A stretch of 64,000 nucleotides of DNA from Vanessa cardui (GCF_905220365.1 NC_061126.1:3782001-3846000); one strand, 5' to 3'. Counted from the first letter of the stretch, positions 11,111-23,814 are shown. Numbers and translations are program-made. Notes: generated by a model not told the origin, from the letters alone.

Positions 11111-12967
11111 TTCGAAACGAAAGAATATATTTTATCGACCTAATTATCCAACCTAGTATATTGGTTTCATTGTTTGATGGTGGAAAAATTGTTAAAAATA
11201 TGGCGGTCAGATTTGAATGGGCTTTTGTTAAATTAGACTCCTAGAAAATTTACACATAATCTCATATGCTATGAGAGCAGAGATGGGTCCCTATACGCAG
11301 AATTTCTTGAGAAGACTTCATATACATAGATTCCTATTAAGAACATATAATATTATCTTAGAACAAATCTGTACCCACGACATTAAATCTATAAACAATA
11401 CGAAAGAAAAAACACATTAATATCACAAGCTTAATGTAACCGCTGTATTCTACGGTCGGAGTCATATAAACAGGCCGTAAAAACAAGTTTGTACTACACA
11501 TAAAAGATTTTATGACAACGTTGTTTTCAAACTAAGGAATGCGTTAGTGACATGGACTGGGGAGCCAAGACGGGCTGAGATAAAAGATGATTATAAATAT
11601 GTTTTAAAGAAAATTTATGTTTGTATGTAGACGTACACACCTTACTTTCCTCTTTCGGGTTGGATAACCTTTTTGATAGAATGACCAAATAATCCTATTA
11701 ATAAAAATATTATATTATTATAGATATCATTATTGGCATAGAGGTTGACTCGATTTGATGCCTCGGAGAAGTCAATTCTAAGGTCCTAGTGTTTTCTGGT
11801 CGGTTTCCTATAGCAGAAAGAAAAACATCTGGAATTTTGGTAATGGCATTGTATTATATGTCATGATAACTATCTTTAAATGAATAACTCGGATAGCGTC
11901 ATATTTAAAGTATTTATTATGTTGGAGTATATTTTTTTTATTTAAGTTCAACTGTCTATGTAGTTTCGTCTATCAACTGGCTCTTCATTTTATTTATAGC
12001 ATTGACAAATATAATATTATAAAATATATATTACATATTACATAATTAAAAAAAAATAAAAAATATGGTGAATTTTAATTATCAATCCCTATTCCTTCGT
12101 GTGACATTTAAAATAGATTTATGTACATGTTATATTTATATAATGACTTCGACAAGATTCCAAGTGATGCTTCTAATGGATTAACGGTCTACCAACCAAA
12201 GTGAAGATTTAAATAGACAGTTCAGAGTTATAAAACTAATTTGCATTGTAACACCGTAACTTTAGCCGATGTAAAAAGTTTACGACCTAGAGCGACTAAG
12301 TGAATTTATGGCGGCTATATCTTTCAGCTAAATGCAGTTGTGGGTAAAGAACAAAGAAAGTGTGGATGTATTCAGCGTGAACGTCTTACTGTAATGCTTG
12401 TTCTTATCGATAAATTTCGACCGTGTTTCTATAAAGCGGACGGACTTAATGTAGAAACGGTTTCGTAATTTATTGTTTACATTTTGTTGATATTGCTATG
12501 GTAGTTTACAATTGATATATTTTCTATTAATAAAAATAAAGAATAGGGAAAATCCACATTATTTTTTTTTCTCGCTGGAAAAATGCATTACACGATTTCC
12601 CCACGTGAAGTGAGGGTATGTGCTCAGGACACTGAGTGCACCCCGGTACACTGGAATACCCACGAGAAAACCATTGGTACAAACAGTGTCAACCGTATTT
12701 TTAGCGGGTACCACAGGATCGCTTATAACTCAATCCTTGAATTAACTTATTTTTGACGTCTTTCAATTAATACGAAGTTTTAATAGCTAAGATTGCCAAT
12801 GATGAAATGTGATTCAAGAGACCCAACTGTAACCTTTTGGGCTTTTGTCGTCCCATAAACAGGTATTGCTTGTGTTTATTTTCAAGGAAATTGCCGGTAA
12901 AGGAAAATCGTATGCTATGCATGAAATCTTGTCATGCCACGCTTACCTTTTGTATACAATGATCAAC
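11111..12967. other. unannotated sequence
   Basis: Mostly AT-rich. Segment 12600-12730 is GC-richer (TGAGTGCACCCCGG) and open on the minus strand for about 55 codons without a start; I recognise nothing in it. AT-rich low complexity lies near 12030-12065. Confidence 0.35.
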
Positions 12968-13013
12968 ATTGGAGCAGCGTGTTGGAATAAGCTCCAAACC
13001 CTCAAAAGAAGGC
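12968..13013 (+). mobile_element. S1 SINE fragment
   Basis: ATTGGAGCAGCGTGTTGGAA followed by TAAGCTCCAAACCCTC is the S1 region just 3' of the CACCAACCCGC motif. It lies inside a meaningless 81-codon frame (12845-13090). Confidence 0.6.
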
Positions 13014-13722
13014 TTTACAACGGTATATGTACGGCTGTGCAAGACCAATGGGATATTTGCAAACTGATATTACTTCTACGTGTGACATAAATTATTATAC
13101 TCTGTTCTCTCTCAGTTTTAGCTTGGGATAGCTACAGGAGAAGACGTAAGTGCAAATATCCTGAGCTCTTATTTTCCATCCTTCGAAAAATATTACAGGA
13201 TTCTAGTCAGGTATATGACTTTTAAAGTTATTTAAACTATACATACGTGTCAAAAAACATTTCAAATTTTGTAGTTTTAGGTTTAAATATAAAAAAAATA
13301 CTTCACGTGAGTTAAAACTCGTTGAAAAATATATTACAAAATTTACTACATTTTTATTATACGTCTAGATGATCGTAAAATAAAAAAATAAGCGTATTTT
13401 TATGTCGTTCGAATACCGCTACTCTATTTCCGTGTTCAATAATATTTCAGCAAACATTGCGAATGATTTCCCCCAGAGCTTTGTGTAGACTGTAGCGTGA
13501 GTAACATTGCTTCTAACATTTAAAGTTAGTTTAATCTCATTGAGTGGCTTAGATTTTATTGCTTGAAACATACAATATAGCTGCTTTGAAACAAAGAGCT
13601 TTAAGAAAGGATTTATTGTATGAACAGGACGTAGATTAATTGAACTCAACGTGAAGGAAATAGTAAGAATTTTCCTATTTTAAAAGAACGATATACACAA
13701 AATGTTTATTTATGTAAAATTA
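13014..13722. other. unannotated sequence
   Basis: No feature recognised. A 76-codon minus-strand frame (13649-13419) lacks coding character. Confidence 0.35.
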
Positions 13723-13904
13723 ATTGTCACCCGCGGCTTCACAATTTAGGGAGTTGCTTGTCACGTGTTAGGCAAAAAAAGTATCCTATATCCTTCTTTG
13801 GAGTTCAAGTTTGCTTCGAATTACATCAAATTTGGCTCTTTAAGGGAGTCAGAAAGCTTACAGACAGACATATTTACTTTCAAATTTATAATATTAGTTT
13901 AGAT
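13723..13904 (+). mobile_element. family D short repeat (RTE/Helitron-like)
   Basis: TTGTCACCCGCGGCTTCAC, GGCAAAAAAAGTATCCTAT, TTTGGAGTTCAAGTTTGCTT and ACAGACAGACATATTTACTT are followed by TTTATAATATTAGTTTAGAT. This is the same order as the copy at 42.5 kb. Class is uncertain: the GACAGACA and TATAATATTAG end resembles RTE 3' tails, while the opposite end resembles an inverted Helitron CTAG terminus. Confidence 0.55.
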
Positions 13905-13990
13905 TTTTATCAATCAATTATTGAAATAGATTTTTATCAATAATTAATATTTAATGTAAATTAAAATATAACGGTTACTTAAAGTGTTCA

Positions 13991-14253
13991 AGAGTCGAGA
14001 TGGCCCAGTGGTTAGCAAGCACCGCTGATTTTTGTGCTTAATTTGTCTTTATAATTCATCTCGTGCTCAGCGGTGAAGGAAAACATCGTGAAGAAACCTG
14101 CATGTGACAAATTTCATAGAAATTCTGCCACATGTGTATTCTACCAACCCGTATTGGAACAGCGTGGTGGAATATGTCTCCAAACCGTCTCCTCAAAGGG
14201 AGAGGAGGCCTTTAGCCCAGCAGTGAGAATTTACAGGCTGTTGTTTTTGTTTA
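13991..14253 (+). mobile_element. S1 SINE with 10-bp target-site duplication, box B deleted
   Basis: AAAGTGTTCA at 13981-13990 is repeated exactly at 14254-14263. The head has an intact box A (TGGCCCAGTGG), but GTTAG runs directly into CAAGCACCGC. About 45 bp with the anticodon arm and box B are missing. The rest of the body and the TTACAGGCTGTTGTTTTTG tail are well preserved. Confidence 0.9.
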
Positions 14254-14263
14254 AAAGTGTTCA

Positions 14264-15339
14264 TTAGTTTAGACTAATGGTACATGATAAATATATGCAC
14301 ATGCGTTGAAGCAGAGTGCTGGAGTTCGAAACCTTCTACTTAGAAGGAAGATGCCCAGGTATGTCTATTAATTGAAATAAAAATTCACACACTAAAGGGA
14401 TACTAAGGAAGTGCACCGACACAAAATGTAAGTTTATATTGTGAAACACTTTTGCTGATTTTCAGTAACAGGCCGTTACACTTTATCTAAAATACACACT
14501 AAGGAGCGCATAAGTAACCGTTTATTATCTCTGAGTGTGACAGGAATGTTCGAAACCACTATTACTAATTACTTGCAATGTTTGTTTGTTATTTTGTTTA
14601 AGTGTATCTTGTAAGTTGAAAAACCTCTCTTCTTACTCTACGGAGTTGCAATTTTACATCTTGGTTCAGTTTCGATGACAATGTATTTTAACAAGCTCGA
14701 CCTTATTCTATACAAAGGGTTGCTCCAGACGAAGGAACTCCTCAACACGAAATTTTGTCTAAAAATAAAATAGTTATTTTTGAAACATGATTTTTTTTTC
14801 ATGATTTAAAATCGAAAATATGAATATTTAATAAATTTGTTTCAGTAATAATTGATAATTTATATGCTGTAAGGTATCAATGGTCATCCAATGAAAACAG
14901 CATTTTATACAAACAATTGCTGACAGAAGTCGTTAAAGTAAAATTACGATTAACGAAAATAATAATATTTTATACTATAATATATTGTGTCAGGCGCATA
15001 TAAAAACAAAGTTTATTTACAAATAAACAGGAAGTGGGCGAAATACTCCGTATCGTAATATCAATCGTGATACCTTCTGATCTTATTACGTTACTTAAAA
15101 GATGTATCTCTGGTGACGAAACCTCAATAAAGTACGGGCGCAGGTAAATACGTCACGTAGTGTACTTTTCGCAAGGTAAAGCCAATTCCTATCTACGTCT
15201 CGATACGAACAGGCGTAGAATATCAAATAAACTTTAGGATCAGAAGGATTCGATTCGAGTATTGGGAAGTGAAATCTTATACACTAAATTATTATTATTT
15301 TTTATGATATAGTAAGCACGTGCATAAAGGCCTCCTGAT
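14264..15339. other. unannotated sequence with a possible SINE scrap
   Basis: Segment 14303-14353 (GTTGAAGCAGAGTGCTGGAG, ACCTTCTACTTAGAAGGAAG) vaguely resembles the S1 3' half but is too decayed to call. The rest is AT-rich with nothing recognisable. Confidence 0.35.
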
Positions 15340-15450
15340 AGTGTGAACTATATTTATCAATCCTTTGGAAACTGTAGTCCTAGTAGATGCAGTTATAGTG
15401 GCTCACTCGCCCTTCTAACCAATTCACAACGATACGTAAGCAAGTTTTGG
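15340..15450 (+). mobile_element. family B fragment, degenerate
   Basis: TGCAGTTATAGTGGCTCACT followed by CGCCCTTCTAACCAATTCAC matches the TAGTTACACTGGCTCACTCA...CCCTTCAAACC core of family B. Confidence 0.45.
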
Positions 15451-16371
15451 CCCGAAGAACGTCTGAAGAGTACATTAATGCAGTTGGTTGCAGTAAATGT
15501 ATATATATAATCTAATCTAAAAAAACTTATTTCAAGAATGTTTTTGCAATCCAAAATGCATTGGTATATTTACAGGCGTACATATATCCCAATGCCTGTC
15601 TCTCATAGCTATATATTAAGTAAAATATATGTATAAAATATTACAATTTGTGTAGAATAAAATAGTATCGATTGTTTTATTATTAAATAAAATAGAATAA
15701 ATATCAAACCTGAAGTTCATAAAATATTGAAAAAAGTATAGCGACTATCATAATGAATATAACTTATTAAATAGTTTTATTTTCTTAATTTAAAAGAGTA
15801 AGAAAATGAAGAAATTGACTGCTTGAGACTAGTTCAGACCCATGAGAAGTACTAGAGACAAGAAAGAGATAGAAAAAGTCTGCGGACAAGGAATGCGGAT
15901 GGTGATAATGTAATCATTATTATAAAATAATAATTCATTTTATCAATAATAAATGCATCAATGAATTCGTTTAAAATACAGACTGTATAACATTACAAAA
16001 TTAATATTACATAATGTCCGGCGTATTTTTCTATAAAATAGTTGCAGTAAAACCTATTCATGAATACTGTAGCTGCTTAGCCTTTGTTTTTATTCAAAGT
16101 TCGAGCTTGAGCAATGTCCCCCACTCCCCCTATAACCCGACCTTTGGAAGCCGTCCAAATTGCGCTGCCATATTTCCCAGTGGCCGTGATTTAATACACG
16201 TAAAATATTTCCCCTGTTAAGATGATGAGCCAATATGCGAGCAGTCCGTTTAGCCATTTGTTATCTTTAGCTTTGATAGTTATTGGTTGCTGTTTTTGTT
16301 TAAATAAATAAGTCTAAAGTTAGTTGGATTGAGAAGAAACTACTCACTCAAAGTTATAAACTTTATTTTTT
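15451..16371. other. unannotated sequence
   Basis: No feature is recognised except a locally GC-richer patch at 16110-16220 (CCCCCACTCCCCCTATAACC). Its 68-codon plus-strand frame has no supporting context. Confidence 0.35.
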
Positions 16372-16470
16372 ATGTCAGGTGACAAACGACCAAGAGGCTT
16401 ACCCGATGGAAAATGATTACCACCGCTCATGGAAATCTTCAACACCGGGGGACTTGCAGATGCGTTGGCA
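16372..16470 (+). mobile_element. family A repeat, truncated copy
   Basis: GGTGACAAACGACCAAGAGG, GATGGAAAATGATTACCACC and CACCGGGGGACTTGCAGATG match the first ~100 bp of the copy at 6.2 kb. It ends abruptly in unrelated AT-rich DNA. Confidence 0.55.
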
Positions 16471-16579
16471 GAATTTATTTATTTTATCTTCAATAAGCAA
16501 TGCTTAGTATTATGAGTAAGCCAGTATACGTACAATATATTAAGTTTTTATTTCACTTGTACTTGTGCACGGTGATATA

Positions 16580-16685
16580 AAAACTCAGTTCCCAAGATTA
16601 ATGGCGCGTTGGCGATCATTCCTTATAGAATGATTAACATCTTTAACGATCTACATCTACAAGCAGTGGCTTACCATCATATTTA
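16580..16685 (-). mobile_element. family B head region, degenerate
   Basis: The plus strand reads TTCCCAAGATTAATGGCGCG, GATCATTCCTTATAGAATG and AGTGGCTTACCATCATAT. In reverse these are the GATGGTAAGTGG ... CCACCAATCTTGGGA part of family B. Confidence 0.45.
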
Positions 16686-17487
16686 CTCATACACCTAACT
16701 ACCATAAAAAAAAAAGAAAATGAAAGATTAAAATTATAATGATTTATGATTTAAAAAATAGACTTCAAAATGAGCAATCCTCATAATTAATGATAGTTAT
16801 TTAATGTGAAGTTTATCTCAATTTTGTTTTTAAAATCCAAAGGCGAAAAGATCGTTACTTTAATACCAGCTACTCCAATTACAAAGGCAATTACGAGAGA
16901 TATTTATAAGCTTATAAGTATGAACGGGATTACTAAAAGGCTACGAAAAGACTTTTTTAAGTTTTATTCTTCGTAAGCTTTTGTGCCTCTTTCATCTTAG
17001 GATTATGAAATCTTGAGTACATTACTCTAACTGTTCGGTGTAATTCGACCTACTAACATTTTTTTTAAATTTATTATTTATAGACTTAAGTTAGACTATT
17101 AAGTATTATGTGATATAATATCACTCATGTCATCTACGAAGGTGTTATACAAGAAGTATTTAAGTTACTCGTAAAAAAAATATTAACGTCGAAGATCGAC
17201 TTAAATAAGTATTTATAAAGAACTAAATAGAAAACAGCTATTTTACTGAACATATCCATATGGAATGGAGGCAGGAATGTTAGGAGCATTTCCATGTTGG
17301 ATCGCAATTCCGATCCTCTGGGCGAAAAATGAACTAACCCCTTTTGTCACTGACGGCAATAAGAGTGTTATTTATTTTCTAACTTAACAGTGCACTTATA
17401 ATATTTACAAATATTTTGTACAACTATATTATCTATTTAAAGAACATTCAAGCACATTAAGAATATCATGAAGTCATTAAAGGCAGT
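16686..17487. other. unannotated sequence
   Basis: AT-rich. Segment 17270-17400 (GGATCGCAATTCCGATCC, TGACGGCAATAAGAGTG) has a short GGATCG...CGATCC inverted repeat and may be a repeat remnant I cannot place. Confidence 0.35.
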
Positions 17488-17646
17488 GCAACAACAACAG
17501 CCTGTAAATTCCCACTACTGGGCTAAAGGCCTCCTCTCTGAGGAGAAGGTTTGGAACTTATTCCACCACACTGTTTCAATGCGGGTTAGTGGAATACATA
17601 TGTGACAGAATTTCTATGAAATTTGTCACATGCAGGTTTCCTCACA
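17488..17646 (-). mobile_element. S1 SINE, 5' truncated
   Basis: On the plus strand it reads CAACAACAACAGCCTGTAAA, GGGCTAAAGGCCTCCTC, GCGGGTTAGTGGAATACA and ATTTGTCACATGCAGGTTTC, which is the S1 3' half inverted. The tRNA head is absent after CCTCACA. No target-site duplication is seen. Confidence 0.75.
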
Positions 17647-18240
17647 CAATATATTCTATAATATGTAATACTTGTAATATGTAATTCTTTGTAATACGTC
17701 ACAAAGGAGTTCTTTATCATCATTAGATACAATTATATTGTATAGAGTGTAGTTTTCTCGTGTAATATATCGTATGTGACTATTCCATTCGTTATATAAA
17801 TTGATCAGAAAAGTATTTTTCTAGTAATATTCAATATTTTTGTTCTATATTTGTTTACAGACTATTCATCAAAAAAGGAATGATATATTTGAGAAATCAT
17901 TCTCCATAAATTAATGCCTGCGGAATTGTAAAGTTTGAATTGTAATATTTCTTGTTGTTTTAGTGTGACTGATATGATAGGTTCATATTAAAGGAGATAA
18001 GATCTTTATTCTAAATATTGTTAATTTAGCTAAATTGCTATGTCCATTGTCACACACACAGTTTATATATCCTCTGTGAATAAATATAATATATGTAAGT
18101 ATCATCAAAATGTGTTGCATGAAGTATAAAATTGTGTTTTATAATCGAACCTCTACATCCAAGCGCAACTAGCTTCAAGTGTCGCTTACTTATACAATTT
18201 AACGCAAATCTTACCCGTTTTATGCGTTCTTTCAAACATT
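17647..18240. other. unannotated sequence
   Basis: AT-rich. GTAATATGTAAT/GTAATACG motifs recur near 17655-17700. Nothing else is recognised. Confidence 0.35.
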
Positions 18241-18495
18241 TTTTTCTATGGTATAGGTTGGTCTATCATCCATAGACAATGACGCTGTAAGAAATATTTA
18301 CTATTCCTTACTTCGTCAATGTGCCACCAATCTTGGGATCTAAGATGTTATGTCCCTTGTGCCTGTAGTTACACTGGCTCACTCACCCTTCAAACCGGAA
18401 CACAACAATACAGAGTACTGTTATTTAGCGGTAGAGTAACTGATGAGTGGGTGGTACCTACCCAGACAGGCTTGCACAAAGCTCTACCACCAAGT
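18241..18495 (+). mobile_element. family B repeat, nearly complete with internal deletion
   Basis: ATGGTATAGGTTGGTCTATC leads into CCATAGACAATGACGCTGTA, GTGCCACCAATCTTGGGATC, TGTGCCTGTAGTTACACTGG, GATGAGTGGGTGGTACCTAC and GGCTTGCACAAAGC, ending TACCACCAAGT. Compared with the copy at 46.8 kb it lacks the ~35 bp between GGTTGG and CCATAGAC. Class unknown. Confidence 0.7.
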
Positions 18496-18979
18496 TAATA
18501 TTTCAATATGTATTTAACCACTATTACTAGTAATAGAGATATATGTATTTAATAATGGAAAAAATATAAAATAATAGTAAGAAATATTATAAATGTTTCA
18601 ATTAATTTTAGTAATTTCCAATTTGCCTGACAATAATAATATAAACCAAAATTATTAATTATGTATTATATAAAATATTAAACTAAATAATTATACTATT
18701 ATATAAAATTACTAACGTTCTCGAAGTAAAGTGCAGTAGTAAAGTGTTGTGCAGTTTGTGTGACTAACATAATAAGGGAAAGTCGTAACACTTATAGTCA
18801 ATGTAATTGATTTTTCAATAACATACATTACTTACATTACATTATTACAAATTACCAAACTAATTTATATTCAACTTAAGAAAAAAAAATAAAAGGTTAC
18901 ATATATCACATAATTATTTATTATATTTTGTATATAATTGTGTCGTTATTTTGATAGTGATTTGATTTGATTATAACAT
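18496..18979. other. unannotated AT-rich sequence
   Basis: Very AT-rich; nothing recognised until the target-site duplication GATTATAAC at 18969-18977. Confidence 0.35.
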
Positions 18980-19215
18980 AGTAAAGTAACAGCCTGTAAA
19001 TTTCCCACTGCTAAGATATGGCCTCCTCTTCCATTAAGGAGAGGGTAATAGACACATACAGGTTTCCTCACGATGTTTTCCTTCACCGCCGAGCACAAGA
19101 TGAATTATAAACACAAATTAAGCACATATACATAGTGGTGCTTGCCTGGGTTTGAACTCGCAATCATCGGTTAAGATGTACGCGTTCTAACCACTGGGCC
19201 ATCTCGGCTCCAGAA
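18980..19215 (-). mobile_element. S1 SINE with target-site duplication and internal deletion
   Basis: GATTATAAC at 18969-18977 is repeated at 19216-19224. In inverted orientation the tail (GTAACAGCCTGTAAATTTCC) is followed by GGCCTCCTCTTCC and AAGGAGAGGGT. The element then jumps directly to AATAGACACATACAGGTTTC, losing the ~90 bp that include CACCAACCCGC. The head is complete: GGTTTGAACTCG (box B) and CCACTGGGCCA (box A). Confidence 0.9.
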
Positions 19216-19776
19216 GATTATAACTTACGCAGTGTAAATTCTTAAACTATTTATGAAAAACAAGACTTAATTAGCGATTGATTACCAGTTAATGTGTTTG
19301 CGTAAAATATTGCATTGAGATTTTTAAAAGAATTTTGCTCAATCAATTCACCTGCACTTTTGCATAACTTTTTATACTTTGTTATTTGGTTGTATATTTT
19401 GGTATATAAAAAACTAAATCTACTATAAACACCGCAATATAATACCTCTAAATGCACGAAGTTGTAACTTTATAAGCCTTTGTAAAAAACAGTTGTCAGA
19501 AAAAAAAATCCTTCGTACCATCGTCTAAACTCACAAAGCGGGTTCGATACCCGATGCAGGTCAAGTATATCGAGAGCTACTTAACACGAGAACTCCTATC
19601 CAACAACTGAAAAAGCTGTAACATCGCATTTTCTATTTGCAGCTAGCCTTTTCTAAGTTGAATGATATCAGTTTAATAACCGTAATTTGTATTTATAAGT
19701 TCCATTTAAAATTTTAATTTAATATTAAATTGTTTTATGAACATTATAAATTACGATAACAACAAAAATCACATTA
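19216..19776. other. unannotated sequence with one tRNA-like B-box motif
   Basis: GCGGGTTCGATACCCG at about 19539-19554 is close to a Pol III box B (GGTTCGANTCC) and self-complementary, but no box A or cloverleaf can be drawn upstream. The rest is blank. Confidence 0.3.
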
Positions 19777-19976
19777 GATTTGAAATGGATATTTGGTGTA
19801 ACAATACACTACAATTAATCTTATCCATGTTATGCTAATATTCTTTAAATTATAGAAAAATAATGTCTGTTTGAATAAAGTACGTCATGAAATTCGAAAT
19901 AGTCGTTTGGTGTAATAATACACTACAATTTATCAAATCCATGTCATATTAATATTCTTCAAATCATAGCAAAATT
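19777..19976. repeat. imperfect two-copy tandem duplication, period about 114 bp
   Basis: Two ~88-bp blocks (19777-19862 and 19889-19976) share, in order, GAAAT..., TTTGGTGTAA, AATACACTACAATT, ATC, CCATGT and AATATTCTT, then AAAT.ATAG.AAAAT. Corresponding positions such as TTTGGTGTA at 19792 and 19906 are 114 bp apart. Many mismatches indicate an old duplication. Unknown function. Confidence 0.7.
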
Positions 19977-20483
19977 TTAATTAAATACGTGTTATCTTCA
20001 CGAAGCGCCAATTAATGTTTTAAACGAAAAATTGATGTTTTATCAATTTTATTCACTCCAGTCACTAGTTCTAAAGGTGAACGACCGACTTAGCGTGTGA
20101 GTAAGATGAGAAACTGTACCGAGTGCGAGAAACGCTGAGTAGATGCTAGATAACCGAAAAACTTTGACATGCGAATTAGGTAAAAAAAAAAGAAATCGAC
20201 ACTTTATCCGTGGCCCGATTTTCATGAATATTAATCATTTGAGGCTTACACAGAATAAAATCTGAATGTTATTAACAAAATTCATAGTATTCGTTTAGAT
20301 TTTAAGAATTATTAATTGCACACATAGACGCATAAATACATCATGACAGATAATAATATTGTTTTGTTTTTATTTTTTATTTTATATATAAGTAACGTAA
20401 AAAATTGAGTTGAAGCGGAATCAAAATTGGTTTTGGTAAAATGCTCATACCATGTTATCAATTTTCTGGTGATTTTCATTGTC
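19977..20483. other. unannotated sequence
   Basis: AT-rich; no recognisable feature. Confidence 0.35.
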
Positions 20484-20910
20484 GTATAAGCCAAACAGGC
20501 CAGGGGCTTGCTTGATGGAAAGTGACTCCTAATCCTATGGAAATTCGCAACGCCGAGGCTTGCATGTACGTTGCCTTCCTATAAGAAGTGTGTGGGCTAT
20601 TTCTTCGAAGGTTTGCAAGATTTCGTATTGGTTTATAAAAACCGTGAGCGTAAGTTGGTGTCGTGTGAGACAAAAAATGTATTAAGAATTGCTATGCGTT
20701 CTCTAGATAGTGCGGGTAATATTTGGAATTCTGACGCGATGTCTGAAGGTGAAGATCAGACTGGTTTAATTCAAACAATTTCTCAAAACATTCGCCTCAA
20801 AAAATGCTTTTGGAAACGGCTTGATCGACAATAATTCGAGCCGCTCCACGTTGAATACAATCAAATGGAAAATTGGCGATAAAAGTACTACGACGCCGGT
20901 TCGGGTTCAA
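20484..20910 (+). mobile_element. family A repeat, longest copy, with remnant frame
   Basis: AAGCCAAACAGGCCAGGGGC, TGATGGAAAGTGACTCC, CCTATAAGAAGTGTGTGGGC, TTCGTATTGGTTTATAAAAA and TTCGAGCCGCTCCACGTTG align in order with the copy at 6.2 kb and extend further 3'. An 87-codon plus-strand frame (20571-20834, starts MPSYKKCVGYFFEG) runs within it. I take it as repeat-derived, since the copy at 6.2 kb has its frame in a different register. Confidence 0.5.
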
Positions 20911-23814
20911 GGTGTGCAATTATTAATGTACAAATTATACAACTATGGAATAGCGCTACACGTACTAGTAATATTACTTTGCTGTAATGCAATATAATTT
21001 CTAGGCGGTGCAGTGTACGTAATAACTAGTAATCCTGTCACCGTGTAAGGCTATAGGTGATACGGATACATTACATATTCAAACTGTAAATTGCCGTCGT
21101 CCCTACAAGTCTTCACACGTCACTGGCTGGAAATCAAGTACTAAGTTTCAAGGCAGGTGTTATACGTCAATTTAAGAGCTCTGAATAGTAAATATTAATG
21201 ATGCCTCGTTGCTGGAAGCCATTGTTAAATAATAATCTACACTCTTTCTTTAAATATTTATTTGTAAACTACGTTAAGCTATGGTGAGACTGCTTCATAT
21301 AACTTATTGCCTAATAATCATTTATGTAATGCGATCACAAACAATAACAGATTATTCCGCTCTAAACACAATTCATTATGATTAACTGGCCATAGTCAAC
21401 GCTTATATCGGTCCCCGAACAGCGACTTGGAACAAAACTAACGTAAATTTTGGGCTATTAATATAAATTACCTAGATTTAAAGGACCTTTGGGGGATCGT
21501 ATTGATGTTATTTCTCCACAGAATACAGAGTATTTGAAATAGTTCAAACATTTGTCACTATGTATGATATGTATGCAAGAATGAAATAGTACCTAAAAGC
21601 TTATAAATGCCCCAGAGCTGGACTAAGGCTTCATCTCCTCGACAAGGCTTAGAGTTGTCTAGTAACCAAATGTTGATAAGGGGATCGATAGTCGTTTTTT
21701 TTATCGACAAATACAATAACGGTGGCAGCCCGTGATAATTCTAGCATTCGAAAATTATATTTGTACGTATATTTGCTCTTTTGAAATAAATATTATGTAA
21801 GATATTTTACACATAAGTTATCTAGACTTGTTTTTTAAGAATTAATTTAGATCGTCATTGCGCTGCCAATATGAGATATAAAGTAATTCCTTAGTGGATA
21901 AAACAATTGTATTACAATTTCGCACTTGATAGATCACATAGTTTCATTTCAATATAAAAAAAAAAAAACAGTAAAACCAAACGTAATCCAACACATACAT
22001 ACAGCGACAGCTAAACATATGCAATAATTACGATTTCATTTACGTAAATTCGTATATAAATGACTAATCTATTAAAAAAATATAACCACTAGGGACTATT
22101 GAAAATAGACGAAACATTACTAAGTAAAGACTAATATATAAATCTGAAAAATTAATTGCATCATTTTTATTATATATGAGAGAAAGCTCGTCTCGAAAAA
22201 AGGTCCCGGAATTTAATCATAGCGCCAATTATGTTTTTCCCCTATATATATATGGGCAGTCTATGTTGAATTGTCAATGTATATGTGGAGTAGCTAGTAT
22301 GTAAATAATAATACTATAAATATTAAAACAGTAAAATGATGATACCTAATTAAGCGTATTGTAACAAATATACACGTGTTGATCGTAAATATACCCAGAC
22401 GCTTTAGTCTAAATATCAAATTAAATTATTAATTAATATTATATTTTAACCAAGTCGTGTTTAGTTAGGGAATACTAATTATTAATTTTAATTAAATTTT
22501 GTTCAAAAATAAACAAACAATGGCTTTGTATGTTAAATTTGCTTTATATTTTTATGAGATGTGTCTGTAAAAGTCGTTCAGTTTTGTTGTTAAAGAATTT
22601 ATAAATAAAGATTATTCAAGGCGATAAACATTTTTCATGTTTCAGCATTTTTAAAGCTGTCTTTTATGAAACGGGGCAGTCCGTGTATAAACGGTATTTG
22701 CGTACTACGCCTAAAGGCTTTATCGAGTTCAGTCACTCGACTAGTTCAAGAAATGATGGCTTGCTATGTTGTTAAATAAAATTACCTGTTAAATGAAATA
22801 TCAAACAGAGAATAAGAATACGTTTTACTCGAATTGATAACTTGAAATATATTGGAGATCATGACCAAATACAAGCATATGAATTTTTATTTAAATGCTT
22901 AACTTAACTAACTATAACTCATATCTTACCCTTGGATAGACGACAATTACAGCGAACATTCTCACAAAAAAAAAACGCCTTATTCAGAGATATAATGATC
23001 TAAATTGTTATGAAATAAAAGAGCTCAGGGAATAGAAATATTACTTTTTTTTATAATTACAATATTCTTTGACGGAAATGATTATTATTGTAATTATTCT
23101 CTCTATATTATACCTTATAACTAAACTATACATAAATACTCGTAGTATTTACATGACATTTAAAATAAACTATCTCGTTAAGAACACTCGTATATTATAT
23201 ATTTTCTTAGATTTATCATACTTTCTTCAATAGCAATATCAAATTAGATTATTGAGGGTAATTGATAAAGGAGGACGAATTTAAAGGAAATATTAATAGT
23301 CTTTATTATTTCATGCAATACATGAACGTTCTCAGAATTATATCTCACAGTTGGATGTAACTGTTTGCTGGGCTACCCTTGTTATAAGTCGTAATAAGAT
23401 GTTCTCTGTGGGGAGGAAACTCCTTACGTTTTGCTATGTAACAAAGAACTCGGTTACGCAATAGGAAAATAGACTTATTTCCTCGTCGAGATTTATGTAT
23501 GTACAATGTATAAATTTTTTGAGCTATTCAGACTAAAAGATACAACATAAAATACGTAAGTTATTACAATATCAATAGATCTTGACAATGGCATCTTGAC
23601 AACATATGTATTTAAATAAAATGTTTAACGAAACTCTTCTCTTTTTATTAGTTTTAACATATATACTATGTTACCTTTCATTAAATATACAGAATTTCCT
23701 TCTTAGTAATCATCTACATCACGGACGGGGTGACAAATGGTATTTAGTTTACATACATATGTTATATTTGGTGACTTTGCAGTTTTATCATCCCAGTATT
23801 TATAAAATTCTACC
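20911..23814. other. 2.9 kb without recognisable genes or repeats
   Basis: Contains only low-complexity A-runs (21957, 22967) and CCCCTATATATATATGGG near 22240. Many short frames exist, none convincing. Confidence 0.4.

Noticed and set aside
12561..12729. Start-less open stretch on the minus strand in a GC-richer patch
   Set aside because: About 55 codons ended by a stop in the A-run. No convincing acceptor or donor.
19539..19554. tRNA fragment at GGGTTCGATACCCG
   Set aside because: Only a box B-like motif; no box A or acceptor stem.
20571..20834. 87-codon plus-strand frame
   Set aside because: It lies within the longest family A copy and is not in the same register as the copy at 6.2 kb.
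21604..21660. S1 SINE scrap (GAGCTGGACTAAGGCTTCAT)
   Set aside because: Too short and decayed to separate from chance.
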